Of a DNA stretch of 64,000 nucleotides, positions 29,905 through 38,927 are shown one piece after another; the stretch's first letter is position 1; each line of letters opens with the position of its first letter. The notes under the pieces were generated by a model. That model searched no databases, was not told where the DNA came from, and saw only the letters and a program-made list of their open reading frames with translations. This DNA comes from an uncultured Paracoccus sp. (lineage in GTDB: Bacteria > Pseudomonadota > Alphaproteobacteria > Rhodobacterales > Rhodobacteraceae): positions 62,001 to 126,000 of the forward strand of contig NZ_CALMYP010000052.1 in assembly GCF_937873615.1 (NCBI RefSeq). The letters run 5' to 3'. The position numbers and the translations under genes were made by a program.

Positions 29905-32307
29905 TCAGGTCCCGCGCGGCTTCGCCCGCAGCGTCGGGTCGGCCTCGGTCGGGTCCTCGGGCCAGGGGTGTTTCGGATAGCGGCCACGCATGTCCTTGCG
30001 GACCTCGGCATAGGAGCCAGTCCAGAAGCCGGGCAGGTCGGTGGTGACAGCGATGGGTTTCTGGCCCGGCGACAGCAGCGTGATGCGCAGGGGCTGGCGC
30101 CCGACCGTCGGATGGCGGGTCACGCCGAACAATTCCTGCAGGCGCAGCTCGATCGAGGGGATGTCGGTGTCATAGTCGATGGGCACCTGCCGGCCCAGAG
30201 GCGTGGTGAAATGCGCCGGTGCCAGCCGGTTCAGCGCCTGCTGGCCCTCCCAGCCGAGCAGGTTCATCAGCGGCTGGCTCAGATCGAGCGCGCGCAGATC
30301 GCCCCGGTTGCGGACCTTGCCGAGAAAGGGCAGCAGCCAGTCGCCATCGTCCAGCAGCGCCCGATCCGAGACATCCGGCCCGTCCGGCATCAGCCGGATC
30401 CGGGCGCGCAGCCGGGCGGCTTTCGGGGTCCAGTTCAGCCCCTCGGCCTGAAGGCCCTGCCAGGCGGCCCGGGCGATGGCGTCTTCATCGGGTTTCGGCA
30501 GGGGACGTTCGGCCAGCACCAGGGCGCCCAGCCAGTCGCGTTCGCGGGCCAGCACCCGGCCTTCGCGGGCGGACCATTCGACGGCTTCGACCGTCTCGAC
30601 CCGATCCGCGAAGATCTCGCGGATCTCGGCCTCGGTGATCGGCAAGGCCAGCCTGATGCGCGATTCGCGGCCCTCGCCGTCCAGATCGGTGGCGATCAGG
30701 AAGGGCTCGCCCGCCATGACATCGCCGTCCGGCAGCACCGCGCCGCGCCCGCCCGACAGCAGATAGCGCGGCTGATCGCCCGACCGTCGCATCCCGATCC
30801 GGTCGGGATAGGCCAGTGCCGCCATCGCGCCGGGCGATAGGGGCGCACCTGCGGGCACAAGGCGCGACAGGCGCTTGCCCTCCTGCCGGATGCGTTCCAG
30901 CGCGCCGCGCGCCGCCGCGTGGCGGGCGGGGTCCTGCAGGGCGCGCAGGCGCAGCGACAGGTCGGTGCCCACGCCGCGCAGGGGATCGCGGTCTTCCATG
31001 AGTGCCGCGAGCGGCGCGGCATTGCGTCCCGCGACGCTCAGCATATGGGCGATGCGCGGATGCACCGGCAGCGCCGCCAGATCGCGGCCATGGGCGGTGA
31101 TCCGGCCCGCCTCATCCAGCGCGCCGAGACCCTGCAGCAGGGCGCGGGCCTCGGTCAGCGCGGCCTCGGGCGGGGGTGTCAGAAAGGCCAGATCGGCCCC
31201 GTCGCTGCCCCAGTTGGCCAGTTCCAGCGCGAGGCCGGTCAGATCGGCCACGGCGATCTCGGGCGGGGCGAATGCGGGCAGGGCACCTTCCTCGGCCCGC
31301 GCCCACATCCGGTAACAGATCCCCGGCGCCACGCGGCCCGCGCGGCCCCGGCGCTGCTCGGCCTCGGCCCGGCTGACGCGTTCGGTCACCAGCCGCGACA
31401 TGCCAGAGCCGGGATCGAAGCGCGCCCGCCTTGCCCGGCCCGCATCGACCACCACCTTCACGCCGGGAATGGTCAGCGAGGTTTCGGCGATGGCGGTGGC
31501 CAGCACGATCCTGCGCCGCGCGCCCGGCGGCGACAGCGCCGCGCGTTGGGCCTTGAAATCCATGGCCCCGTAGAGGGTCGCGATCTCGACATCCAGATCC
31601 GAAAGTGCCGAGGCGACGCGACGGATCTCGCCCTCGCCCGGCAGGAAGGCCAGGATCGTGCCGCCGGGATCGTCCCGCGTCTCGGCCTCGGCGGTTGCGA
31701 TCAGCCGGGCGGCCTCGCTGTCCAGACAGTGACCGGCGGGCAGGGGCCTTGGCAGATAGCGGGTCTCGACCGGATAGGCGCGGCCAAGGCTTTCGACCAC
31801 GGGGGCTGCGTCCAGCATCTCGGCCACGGGACCGGCGTCGAGCGTGGCCGACATGACCAGCAATTGCAGGTCCGGGCGCAGGGCGGTCCGCGCCTCCCAT
31901 GCCAGGGCCAGACCCAGATCGGCAGTCAGGCTGCGCTCGTGGAATTCGTCGAAGATGACGCAGCCGATGCCCTCCAGCGCGGGATCGGATTGCAGCATCC
32001 GGGTCAGGATGCCCTCGGTCACCACCTCGATCCGTTTGCCGGCGACACTTTCGCCGCGCATCCGGTAGCCCACATCCTGCCCGGCCGTCTGGCCCAGCCC
32101 CTCGGCCAGCCGCTCGGCGGCGGCGCGGGCGGCGAGGCGGCGGGGTTCCAGCATCAGGATCCGGCCCTGAACCTGATCCAGCAGCGCCAGCGGCACCCGC
32201 GTCGTCTTGCCGGCACCGGGCGGCGCGATCAGCACGGCCCGGCCCGCGCGCGCCATGGCGTCGCGCAATTCGGGCAGGGCCGCGTCGATGGGCAGGGCGT
32301 CACTCAT
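29905..32307 (-). CDS. hrpB: ATP-dependent RNA helicase HrpB (DEAH box)
   Basis: This 800-residue SF2 helicase has Walker A APPGAGKTTRVPLA near 35, the DEAH-type box IFDEFHERSL near 130, SAT (motif III) and QRRGRAGRVAPG (motif VI), then HA2/winged-helix and HrpB C-terminal domains. The family has the usual length of about 810. I chose the ATG at 32307 (MSDALP) because upstream codons to 32400 lack similarity. HrpB has no well-established role in most bacteria. It is divergent from the YcjX gene, with 122 bp between them. Confidence 0.95.
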   Translation of the reverse strand: MSDALPIDAALPELRDAMARAGRAVLIAPPGAGKTTRVPLALLDQVQGRILMLEPRRLAARAAAERLAEGLGQTAGQDVGYRMRGESVAGKRIEVVTEGILTRMLQSDPALEGIGCVIFDEFHERSLTADLGLALAWEARTALRPDLQLLVMSATLDAGPVAEMLDAAPVVESLGRAYPVETRYLPRPLPAGHCLDSEAARLIATAEAETRDDPGGTILAFLPGEGEIRRVASALSDLDVEIATLYGAMDFKAQRAALSPPGARRRIVLATAIAETSLTIPGVKVVVDAGRARRARFDPGSGMSRLVTERVSRAEAEQRRGRAGRVAPGICYRMWARAEEGALPAFAPPEIAVADLTGLALELANWGSDGADLAFLTPPPEAALTEARALLQGLGALDEAGRITAHGRDLAALPVHPRIAHMLSVAGRNAAPLAALMEDRDPLRGVGTDLSLRLRALQDPARHAAARGALERIRQEGKRLSRLVPAGAPLSPGAMAALAYPDRIGMRRSGDQPRYLLSGGRGAVLPDGDVMAGEPFLIATDLDGEGRESRIRLALPITEAEIREIFADRVETVEAVEWSAREGRVLARERDWLGALVLAERPLPKPDEDAIARAAWQGLQAEGLNWTPKAARLRARIRLMPDGPDVSDRALLDDGDWLLPFLGKVRNRGDLRALDLSQPLMNLLGWEGQQALNRLAPAHFTTPLGRQVPIDYDTDIPSIELRLQELFGVTRHPTVGRQPLRITLLSPGQKPIAVTTDLPGFWTGSYAEVRKDMRGRYPKHPWPEDPTEADPTLRAKPRGT

Positions 32308-32429
32308 GCCCGGGTTATGGCGCGGCAAAAGCGGCTTCGCCAGTCGAAAGCCTTGCGAAGCGGCGGGCGGAGGCCGATATGAAACCGGAAGCCGGCGCAA
32401 GGGGTTGTGTCGGAAAGAACGGCGGGCAG

Positions 32430-33809
32430 ATGGGCATTTCCGATTTTACCACTGGCATGATGCGCGGGATCGGCATGGGCGATCCGGTGATCCGGCTGGG
32501 CGTGACCGGCCTCAGCCGTGCCGGCAAGACCGTCTTCATCACCTCTCTGGTGGCGAATCTGATGGACCGGGGCCGGATGACGGCGCTTCGCGCGGCGGCC
32601 GACGGCTCGATCAAGGCGGCCTGGCTGCAACCCCAGCCCGACGACACCATCCCGCGCTTCGAGTTCGAGAACCACCTGGCGGCGCTGACCGGGCCGGAGC
32701 CCTATTGGCCGGAAGGGACGCGCCATGTGTCCGAACTGCGGCTGTCGCTGCGGGTCCAGCCTTCGGGGCTGTTCAGCGGCTGGCGCAAGCCGCAGACCGT
32801 GCATCTCGATATCATCGACTATCCGGGCGAATGGCTGCTGGACCTGCGCCTGATGGAACGCAGCTATGACGAATGGTCCGAGGAGGTGCTGGCGCGGATG
32901 CCGGGCCGTCCGGGGGCCGGGGATTACATGGCGGCGCTGGAAGCCACGGACCTGAGCGCGCGGCTGGACGAACAGACCGCGCAATCGCTGGCGGCGGCCT
33001 ATACCGCGCATCTTCAGGCGGCGCGGGCGGCGGGCTGGTCGGATTGCACGCCGGGCCGATTCCTGTTGCCGGGCGAAATGGCGGGTTCGCCGGCGCTGAC
33101 CTTCGCGCCCCTGCCGCCGGTCGAGGGCAAATCGCCCCTGCGCCGAGAATTCGCTCGCCGCTACGAGGCCTATAAGTCGCGCATCGTGAAGCCGTTTTTC
33201 CGCGACCATTTCTCGCGCATCGACCGGCAGGTGGTGCTGGTCGATGTTCTGGGCGCGATCCATGCCGGCCCGCCGGCGCTAGAGGATCTGCGCCGGACCA
33301 TGGCCGACATCCTATCGGCCTTCAATCCGGGGCGCACCGGCTGGCTGGCGCAATTGCTGGGCCTGCGCCGGGTCGAACGCATCCTGTTTGCCGCGACCAA
33401 GGCCGACCATCTGCACCATACCCAGCATCAGCGGCTGGCGAATATCGCCACGGCGCTTCTGCGCGATGCCCGCGACCGTGCCGATTTCGCCGGTGCCCGG
33501 ACCGAGGCCATGGCCATCGCCGCCCTGCGCGCCACCACCGAGGCCATGATCGAGCAGAACGGGATCGAACTGCCCGCCGTGCGCGGCATGTTGATGGATG
33601 GACGCCGGGCGGCGTTCTATCCGGGGGAACTGCCCTCGGACCCCGCGCAACTGCTGGTCCCGGCGCGCGAGGGGCGCCATGAATGGCTGGACGGCGATTA
33701 CGCGGCGATGAGCTTTCGCCCCGCCGCCGATACCGCGCGCGCGGGCGACGGCCCGCCCCATATCCGGCTGGACCGCGCCGCCGAATTCCTGATCGGAGAC
33801 CGCCTGTGA
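32430..33809 (+). CDS. YcjX-like P-loop GTPase
   Basis: This 459-residue protein has a Walker A motif, GVTGLSRAGKTVF, near residue 20 and a Walker B-like region, LDIIDYPGEWL, where the D-x-P-G is the GTPase G3 element. The family (DUF463/YcjX) is found with the YcjF/DUF697 partner, often in stress operons controlled by PspF or sigma-32. The start at 32430 fits the family N-terminus. The ATG at 32379 overlaps the hrpB leader. The stop overlaps the GTG start of the next gene, so the pair is coupled as in other proteobacteria. Confidence 0.9.
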   Translation: MGISDFTTGMMRGIGMGDPVIRLGVTGLSRAGKTVFITSLVANLMDRGRMTALRAAADGSIKAAWLQPQPDDTIPRFEFENHLAALTGPEPYWPEGTRHVSELRLSLRVQPSGLFSGWRKPQTVHLDIIDYPGEWLLDLRLMERSYDEWSEEVLARMPGRPGAGDYMAALEATDLSARLDEQTAQSLAAAYTAHLQAARAAGWSDCTPGRFLLPGEMAGSPALTFAPLPPVEGKSPLRREFARRYEAYKSRIVKPFFRDHFSRIDRQVVLVDVLGAIHAGPPALEDLRRTMADILSAFNPGRTGWLAQLLGLRRVERILFAATKADHLHHTQHQRLANIATALLRDARDRADFAGARTEAMAIAALRATTEAMIEQNGIELPAVRGMLMDGRRAAFYPGELPSDPAQLLVPAREGRHEWLDGDYAAMSFRPAADTARAGDGPPHIRLDRAAEFLIGDRL

Positions 33810-34879
33810 GTGAGCAACGCCGCCATGGCCCCGTGCTGATCGAACTGGACGGCCAGGCCCCGCAGGACCGCGCCGAAGGCCGCTCGGCCAATCCCGCCGA
33901 TGCCGCCCCGATCGAGGATGCCGCCTCGGCCCTGCCGCGCCCCTCGACCATGGAACTGGTCACCCGGCTGGCCGGGCGCGGCCCCTCGCCGCTGACGCGC
34001 TTCTTCTTCAATGCGGGGGCGGCGCTTCTGACCTTCCTGCTTTCGGTCGCGGCGCTGAACTATATCGACGGGCTGATGACCCGCTGGCCGGTTTTGGGCT
34101 GGATCGGGGTCGGGCTGTTCGCGCTGTTCACGCTGGCGGTGCTGGGGCTGGCCTTCCGCGAATACCGGGCCTGGGGGCGTTTCGCGCAGATCGACCAGAT
34201 CCACCGCGATGCTGGCAAGGCGCTGACGGATGCCGATCTCGATGCCGCGCGCGGCGTGGTCCGGCGGCTGGATGCGATCTATGCCGAACGGCCGCAGGCG
34301 CAATGGGGCAGGGCCAATCTGGCCGAGCGTTCCGGCGACGCCTTCGATGCAGAAACCCTGCTGACGCTGGCTGAGACACAGCTTCTGGCGCCGCTCGATC
34401 AGGAGGCCCGGCGCGAGATCGAGGCGGCGGCGCGCACCGTTGCCGCCGCCACCGCGCTGATCCCGCTGGCCTTCGCCGATGTCGCGGCGGCGCTGGCGGC
34501 GAATCTGCGCATGATCCGGCGCATGGCCGAGATCTATGGCGGACGCGCCGGCGCGGTCGGCGGCTGGCGGCTGGCGCGCACGGTGATGACGCATCTGGTG
34601 GCCACCGGGGCGGTCGCGGCGGGCGACGACCTGATCCATACCATCGCCGGCGGCGGTATCCTGTCGAAGCTCTCTCGCCGCTTCGGCGAGGGGGTGGTGA
34701 ACGGCGCGCTGACCGCCCGCGTCGGCATCGCCGCGATGGAGGTGTGCCGCCCCTTGCCCTTCATCGCCCAGCCCCGGCCCTCGGTCAGCAACCTTGTCAG
34801 TCGCGGGTTGGCGGGGCTTTTCGGCAGCGATTCCTCCGCCGCGTCTGCGCCGCCCCCTGACCCCGACGCGGGGCGCTGA
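33806..34879 (+). CDS. TIGR01620/DUF697 membrane protein (YcjF-like)
   Basis: This 357-residue protein has a Pro/Ala-rich N-terminus, a TM hairpin (about 65-115: TFLLSVAALNYIDGLM, LFALFTLAVLGLAF) and a helical DUF697 domain with a hydrophobic stretch near 215-235 and a Gly-rich loop, TIAGGGILSKLSRRFGEGVVNGALTA. The only start that fits is the GTG at 33806, four bases inside the YcjX stop (GTGA). It is the standard partner of the YcjX GTPase. Its function is unknown. Confidence 0.88.
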   Translation: MSEQRRHGPVLIELDGQAPQDRAEGRSANPADAAPIEDAASALPRPSTMELVTRLAGRGPSPLTRFFFNAGAALLTFLLSVAALNYIDGLMTRWPVLGWIGVGLFALFTLAVLGLAFREYRAWGRFAQIDQIHRDAGKALTDADLDAARGVVRRLDAIYAERPQAQWGRANLAERSGDAFDAETLLTLAETQLLAPLDQEARREIEAAARTVAAATALIPLAFADVAAALAANLRMIRRMAEIYGGRAGAVGGWRLARTVMTHLVATGAVAAGDDLIHTIAGGGILSKLSRRFGEGVVNGALTARVGIAAMEVCRPLPFIAQPRPSVSNLVSRGLAGLFGSDSSAASAPPPDPDAGR

Positions 34880-34981
34880 GCGCGAAGGGCCGATGCCGGG
34901 CCAGAGGCCCCGATCCGCCCCCTTGAACCGGGGACGCAGGGCCGCTACCTTGATCTCAACTTGATATCGGAGGGCGTGACC

Positions 34982-36103
34982 ATGGCGCCCAGGCGTCCCG
35001 CGGGTGCGGACGCGTTCCCGGCACCGAAGGTTGAGCCGTCAGGCACCCGCCCGCCCGAATCGGGGCCGCTCTATGCGGCTTTGGATTTGGGAACAAACAG
35101 TTGCCGGATGCTGATTGCCCGACCGACGGGCAGTCAGTTTCAGGTCATCGACAGCTTTTCGAAGCCGGTCCAGCTCGGTCAGGGGCTGGAGGCCTCGGGG
35201 CGGCTGTCGCGTGCGTCGATGTCGCGCACCGTCCATGCGCTGCAGGTCTGTCGGCGCAAGCTGGAACAGCACAAGGTCAAGAACATGCGTCTGGTCGCGA
35301 CCGAGGCCTGCCGGCGGGCGCGCAACAGCCGCGACTTCATGCGCATGATCCGCCGCGAGACCGGCCTTCCGATCGAGGTGATCGGGGCCGAGGAGGAAGC
35401 GCGGCTTGCCGTCATCTCCTGCGCGCCGCTGGTGAACCAGAGGACCGAACAACTGCTGGTCGTCGATATCGGCGGCGGCTCGACCGAGCTGGTCTGGATC
35501 GACCTGGCCGAGGTCGAACCGCGAGAGCGGTCGCGTGCGATCATGAAGCTCGGCAACGGTTTCAGCCAGAACGATCCGAAGGGCGCGCGGGTGGTCGACT
35601 GGATCTCGGTGCCGCTCGGGGTGGCGACGCTGCGCGACCAGTTCGCCGATGTCACCGACGATCCCGGCCGCTTCGCGCTCATGAGCTGGTATTTCGAGGA
35701 AATGCTGGCCGATTTCGCCCCCTATGCCAAGGGCGCGCCCGAGACCGGCTTTCAGATCATCGGCACCTCGGGGACCGTGACCACGGTTGCGGCCAGCCAT
35801 CTGGGGCTGAAACGCTATGACCGGACCAAGGTCGACGGGCTGACCATGACAAGCGCCGAAATCGACGCCGTGATCCGCAATTACCTGGCGCTCGGCCCCG
35901 AAGGTCGCCGCACCGATCCGCGCATCGGGCGCGAGCGTCACGCCCTGATCATGTCGGGCGCGGCGATCCTGCAGACCTTGATGCGGATCTGGCCGACGCG
36001 GCGGCTTTCGGTCGCCGATCGCGGTCTGCGCGAAGGGCTTTTATATTCCCAGATGGTCCGCGACGGCGCCATCACCGATGACGAGATGAACGGGGTAACC
36101 TGA
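34982..36103 (+). CDS. Ppx/GppA family phosphatase, short form
   Basis: This 373-residue enzyme of the actin-like ATPase superfamily has [14 protein letters not shown] (phosphate 1), [13 protein letters not shown] (phosphate 2) and [12 protein letters not shown] (adenosine motif). It hydrolyses polyphosphate or pppGpp. It lacks the C-terminal HD-like domain of the 500-residue enterobacterial enzymes, as is usual in Rhodobacteraceae. A TTG at 34961 is in frame, but GGAGGG lies 7 nt before the ATG at 34982, so I use that. The stop overlaps the rlmE ATG (TGATG). Confidence 0.92.
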   Translation: MAPRRPAGADAFPAPKVEPSGTRPPESGPLYAALDLGTNSCRMLIARPTGSQFQVIDSFSKPVQLGQGLEASGRLSRASMSRTVHALQVCRRKLEQHKVKNMRLVATEACRRARNSRDFMRMIRRETGLPIEVIGAEEEARLAVISCAPLVNQRTEQLLVVDIGGGSTELVWIDLAEVEPRERSRAIMKLGNGFSQNDPKGARVVDWISVPLGVATLRDQFADVTDDPGRFALMSWYFEEMLADFAPYAKGAPETGFQIIGTSGTVTTVAASHLGLKRYDRTKVDGLTMTSAEIDAVIRNYLALGPEGRRTDPRIGRERHALIMSGAAILQTLMRIWPTRRLSVADRGLREGLLYSQMVRDGAITDDEMNGVT

Positions 36104-36876
36104 TGGCCAAGAAACCGGGCGGCGTGAACGGGCCGCGCGAACGCAAATCCTCGGGCCGGGGTCAGCGCGACCTGCGGGTCCGGGTCAAGTCCGCCAAGGG
36201 CCGCAAGCTGAGCAGCACGCTCTGGCTGGAACGGCAGCTGAACGACCCTTATGTGCAGCGCGCCAAGCGCGAGGGCTATCGCGGCCGCGCCGCCTACAAG
36301 ATCCTCGAACTGGACGAGAAATATCGTTTTCTGGTGCCCGGCGCGCGCGTCGTCGATCTGGGCTGCGCGCCCGGCGGCTGGTTGCAGGTGGCAATCCCGC
36401 GCATCAATGCCCTGGGCGAGAAATCCGGCAAGAAGCAGGGCCGCATCATCGGCGTCGACCTGCAGGAGGTGGACCCGGTTCCGGGGGCCGAGATCCATGT
36501 GCTCGATTTCCTTGAGGACGGCGCCGACGACAAGGTCAAGGACTGGCTGGGCGGCGAGGCGGATGTGGTCATGTCCGACATGGCGGCCTCGTCTTCCGGC
36601 CATCAGGGCACCGATCACTTGCGCATCGTGGCTCTGGTCGAGGCGGCGGCGCAACTGGCCTTCGACGTGCTGGCACCGGGCGGCACCTTTGTCGCCAAGG
36701 TGCTGGCCGGCGGGGCCGAGCAGTCCTTGCAGATGTTGCTCAAGCAGAATTTCGACAAGGTGGCCAATGTGAAGCCACCGGCCTCGCGCTCGGATTCCTC
36801 CGAGAAATTCGTTGTTGCCATAGGGTTCCGTGGCCGGGCTCAAGGCGAGGGTGGTGCTGAAAACCCTGACGGGTGA
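36103..36876 (+). CDS. rlmE: 23S rRNA (uridine(2552)-2'-O)-methyltransferase
   Basis: This 257-residue RrmJ/FtsJ enzyme methylates U2552 in the ribosomal A-loop. The SAM site is [15 protein letters not shown]. The K-D-K-E tetrad is visible: [10 protein letters not shown] (Lys), [10 protein letters not shown] (Asp), FVAKVLAGG (Lys) and SSEKFVVA (Glu). A 35-residue basic N-terminal extension ([15 protein letters not shown]) probably contacts RNA. It is coupled to ppx/gppA by a TGATG overlap, a pairing common in alphaproteobacteria. Confidence 0.96.
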   Translation: MAKKPGGVNGPRERKSSGRGQRDLRVRVKSAKGRKLSSTLWLERQLNDPYVQRAKREGYRGRAAYKILELDEKYRFLVPGARVVDLGCAPGGWLQVAIPRINALGEKSGKKQGRIIGVDLQEVDPVPGAEIHVLDFLEDGADDKVKDWLGGEADVVMSDMAASSSGHQGTDHLRIVALVEAAAQLAFDVLAPGGTFVAKVLAGGAEQSLQMLLKQNFDKVANVKPPASRSDSSEKFVVAIGFRGRAQGEGGAENPDG

Positions 36877-36967
36877 GGGGAGAGAGCAAGCTGGCGAGCC
36901 GGTTCGGCATGCATCCGGTCACGTCGTGCTGGCGGCAGGATGGCGCCTGAGTGATGGAGGGGAGTGA

Positions 36968-37915
36968 ATGAGCTGCTGCGGATCGACGGATCGGATCGGA
37001 CAAATCGCCGGGACTGAGAAGACAACGGCGATGCCAGCCGATGTTGCCGCCATCGCCGACCCGACCCCCCCGAGCCGCAGCCGTTTCATGGGTGGTCGCA
37101 GTCATACCGGCACCCGCAATCCCGCCTTGCCACAGGATGGCGAAGGCATCCTGCGCGAGCACCGCCTGAAACCTTTCGAGGCAGAGCAGGTTCTGGTCAC
37201 CAATGCCCGCTTCGCCGCCTTCGTGAAGGCAACCGGCCATGTCACCGTGGCCGAGCGTTTCGGCTGGGGCATGGTCTTCCGCGGGTTGCTGGACGACCCG
37301 AACAGCGTGGCGCCCGGCGGCGGCGGCACGCCCTGGTGGGGCGCGGTCGACGGGGCCTGCTGGTTCGCGCCGGAAGGCCCGGCCAGCAGCGTTGCGAAGC
37401 GCGCCGATCACCCGGTCACCCATATCGCCTGGGAGGATGCCCGCGCCTTCGCCGCCTGGGCCGGCGGGCGGTTGCCCCTGAAAGCCGAATGGGAACATGC
37501 CGCGCGCGGCGGGCTGGCCGATCCGCGCTTTCCCTGGGGCGACCGGGAACCCGACGATACCGATTTCCTGCCCTGCAATATCTTCCAGGGCCGCTTCCCC
37601 GGCCATAACAGCCGCGCCGATGGCTGGGAGAGCACCTCTCCGGTGACCGCCTTTGCGCCGAACGGGGCCGGGATGCACGACATGGCCGGAAATGTCTGGG
37701 AATGGACGGCAGAGCCCTTTCGCATCCGTTCGGCCGCAGCCGGCGCCCGCGCCCGCAACGACCATGCCCGCGCTCGGGGCGAGAAGCTGATGAAGGGCGG
37801 CAGTTTTCTTTGTCACATCAGCTATTGCTACCGTTACCGCATTGCCGCCCGGCTGGCCGTTGTTGCCGATAGCGGCGGCTGCAATGCCGGCTTCCGCCTG
37901 TTCCATGACATCTGA
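36968..37915 (+). CDS. Formylglycine-generating enzyme (SUMF1/FGE type)
   Basis: This 315-residue protein converts the active-site Cys of type I sulfatases to C-alpha-formylglycine, using O2 and copper. The fold landmarks are EAEQVLVTNARFAAFV, RLPLKAEWEHAARGG, HDMAGNVWEWT and the C-terminal KGGSFLCHISYCYRYR. Cys282 and Cys287 of that last motif (C-x4-C) match the copper-binding redox pair of true FGEs, so it is not merely a SUMF1-fold protein. The N-terminus has an unusual MSCCGS. GGAGGGG precedes the ATG. The substrate sulfatase is not present intact. A fragment follows at once. Confidence 0.92.
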   Translation: MSCCGSTDRIGQIAGTEKTTAMPADVAAIADPTPPSRSRFMGGRSHTGTRNPALPQDGEGILREHRLKPFEAEQVLVTNARFAAFVKATGHVTVAERFGWGMVFRGLLDDPNSVAPGGGGTPWWGAVDGACWFAPEGPASSVAKRADHPVTHIAWEDARAFAAWAGGRLPLKAEWEHAARGGLADPRFPWGDREPDDTDFLPCNIFQGRFPGHNSRADGWESTSPVTAFAPNGAGMHDMAGNVWEWTAEPFRIRSAAAGARARNDHARARGEKLMKGGSFLCHISYCYRYRIAARLAVVADSGGCNAGFRLFHDI

Positions 37916-37975
37916 GGCGCGTCCACGTGCATGATCCTGCGGTTCTACGCTTCGCTCAGTCGCTGCGCCCGTTCC

Positions 37976-38095
37976 GCCTATGGCGGCGAAATTGAGACGC
38001 CGAAACTCCTGCGTCTTGCTGATCGAGGCGTTACCCTCGATCATCACCATGCCGGGGCCAACGCGCGACCGGGGCGAAGCGCCGATCGCGGCGCT
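37976..38095 (+). pseudogene. Arylsulfatase N-terminal fragment, signature Cys lost
   Basis: In the frame that starts at 37931, residues YGGEIETPKLLRLADRG align without gaps with the start of bacterial arylsulfatases (GGEI-x-TPNL-x-x-LA-x-x-G). After the expected 12-residue spacing comes ARPGRS in place of the sulfatase signature C-x-P-x-R-S, with Ala where the modified Cys should be. Homology stops where the tRNA-Leu gene begins at 38099, so most of the enzyme is missing. It is directly downstream of the FGE gene, the classic sulfatase partner. Confidence 0.65.
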
Positions 38096-38098
38096 GGC

Positions 38099-38182
38099 TG
38101 GTACCCGAGGCCGGACTCGAACCGACATGCCTTGCGGCGGCGGATTTTGAATCCGCTGCGTCTACCATTCCGCCACTCGGGC
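38099..38182 (-). tRNA. tRNA-Leu(CAA)
   Basis: The minus strand reads a class II tRNA with acceptor stem GCCCGAG/CTCGGGT, discriminator A and encoded CCA. The D-arm region contains GGCGGAATGGTAGACGC. The anticodon stem GCGGA/TCCGC has loop TTCAAAA (anticodon CAA). There is a long variable arm typical of tRNA-Leu. The T-arm contains GGTTCGAGTCC. It decodes UUG. Confidence 0.95.
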
Positions 38183-38245
38183 CAACAGCGCCGAAATGGC
38201 AGGGATCGCGCCCGGCGGCAAGGGGTTGTCGCCGGGCGCGTTGGT

Positions 38246-38734
38246 TCAGGCGGCGCGGGCGAACGCTCTGTGGTGTGCAGCCATTCCGGCAATGCGCCGG
38301 CCATAGCGCCGACCCGCTTCCAGGTCGCCCGCATAGGGGCCCTGGTCGGGGCTGGAATCCGAGCGCGCGATCCCCATAAGCCCGGTCGAAAAGCCCGACC
38401 AGTTAACGTCATCGGGGGTGCTGGCAAGCGTATTGCTGGGCGGAATGCTGGGGCCGACCCAAAGCTGGCCATGCTGCTGCGCGAAGGTCATCAGCCAGGA
38501 CATCGTTTCGCCCTTGTCGCCATTCGTGCTGGCCGAGACGGTGAAACCGCCCGCGACCCGATCCGCCAGTGCCCGCTGCATCCAGAGCTTCGACGACGCA
38601 TCGGCGAAGCGTTTGAACTGCCACGCGGCATTGCCCATATAGGTCGGGCTGCCATAAATCAGCCCGTCGGCGCTTTCGATGGCGGCCCAATCCGCGTCCG
38701 AGATGATGCCGTCATCGGAGATGCGGATCTCGAC
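38246..38734 (-). pseudogene. Flavodoxin/NAD(P)H-quinone-oxidoreductase-like gene, 5' end lost
   Basis: The frame encodes the C-terminal two-thirds of a WrbA-like flavodoxin protein: DADWAAIESADGLIYGSPTYMG (FMN-contact loop), AWQFKRFADASSKLW, GGFTVSASTNGDKGET and a normal C-terminus. The family's N-terminal strand and FMN-phosphate loop, roughly 50 residues, are absent. Upstream of about 38734 the open frame (to 38821) only reads the complement of the neighbouring HxlR remnant. It is probably inactive because the phosphate-binding loop is gone. Confidence 0.75.
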
Positions 38735-38927
38735 CAAGGTGCTGACCGAAAGGCTGCGGATGCTGGAAACGGCGGGGCTGCTGCTGCGCGAACAGGCGCC
38801 GACGATTCCACCGCAGGTCACCTATTCGCTGACCGAACGCGGCGAGGAATTGCGCGCCGTGATGAGCAGTCTGACCTCAGTGGCCCGCCGCTGGGACAGC
38901 GAGGGCTGGACGCCGCCGCCGCGTTAG
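38727..38927 (+). pseudogene. HxlR-family regulator remnant, 5' half lost
   Basis: The frame encodes ISTKVLTERLRMLETAGLL and a typical winged-helix C-terminal half (YSLTERGEELR, then a helix ending ARRWDSEGW). In intact HxlR regulators this follows about 45 residues containing the first helices and often a redox Cys, all missing here. It points away from the flavodoxin remnant, and the two homologies meet at about 38730, so one deletion probably removed both 5' ends and the shared promoter. It ends 4 bp inside the lipA stop region. Confidence 0.75.
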
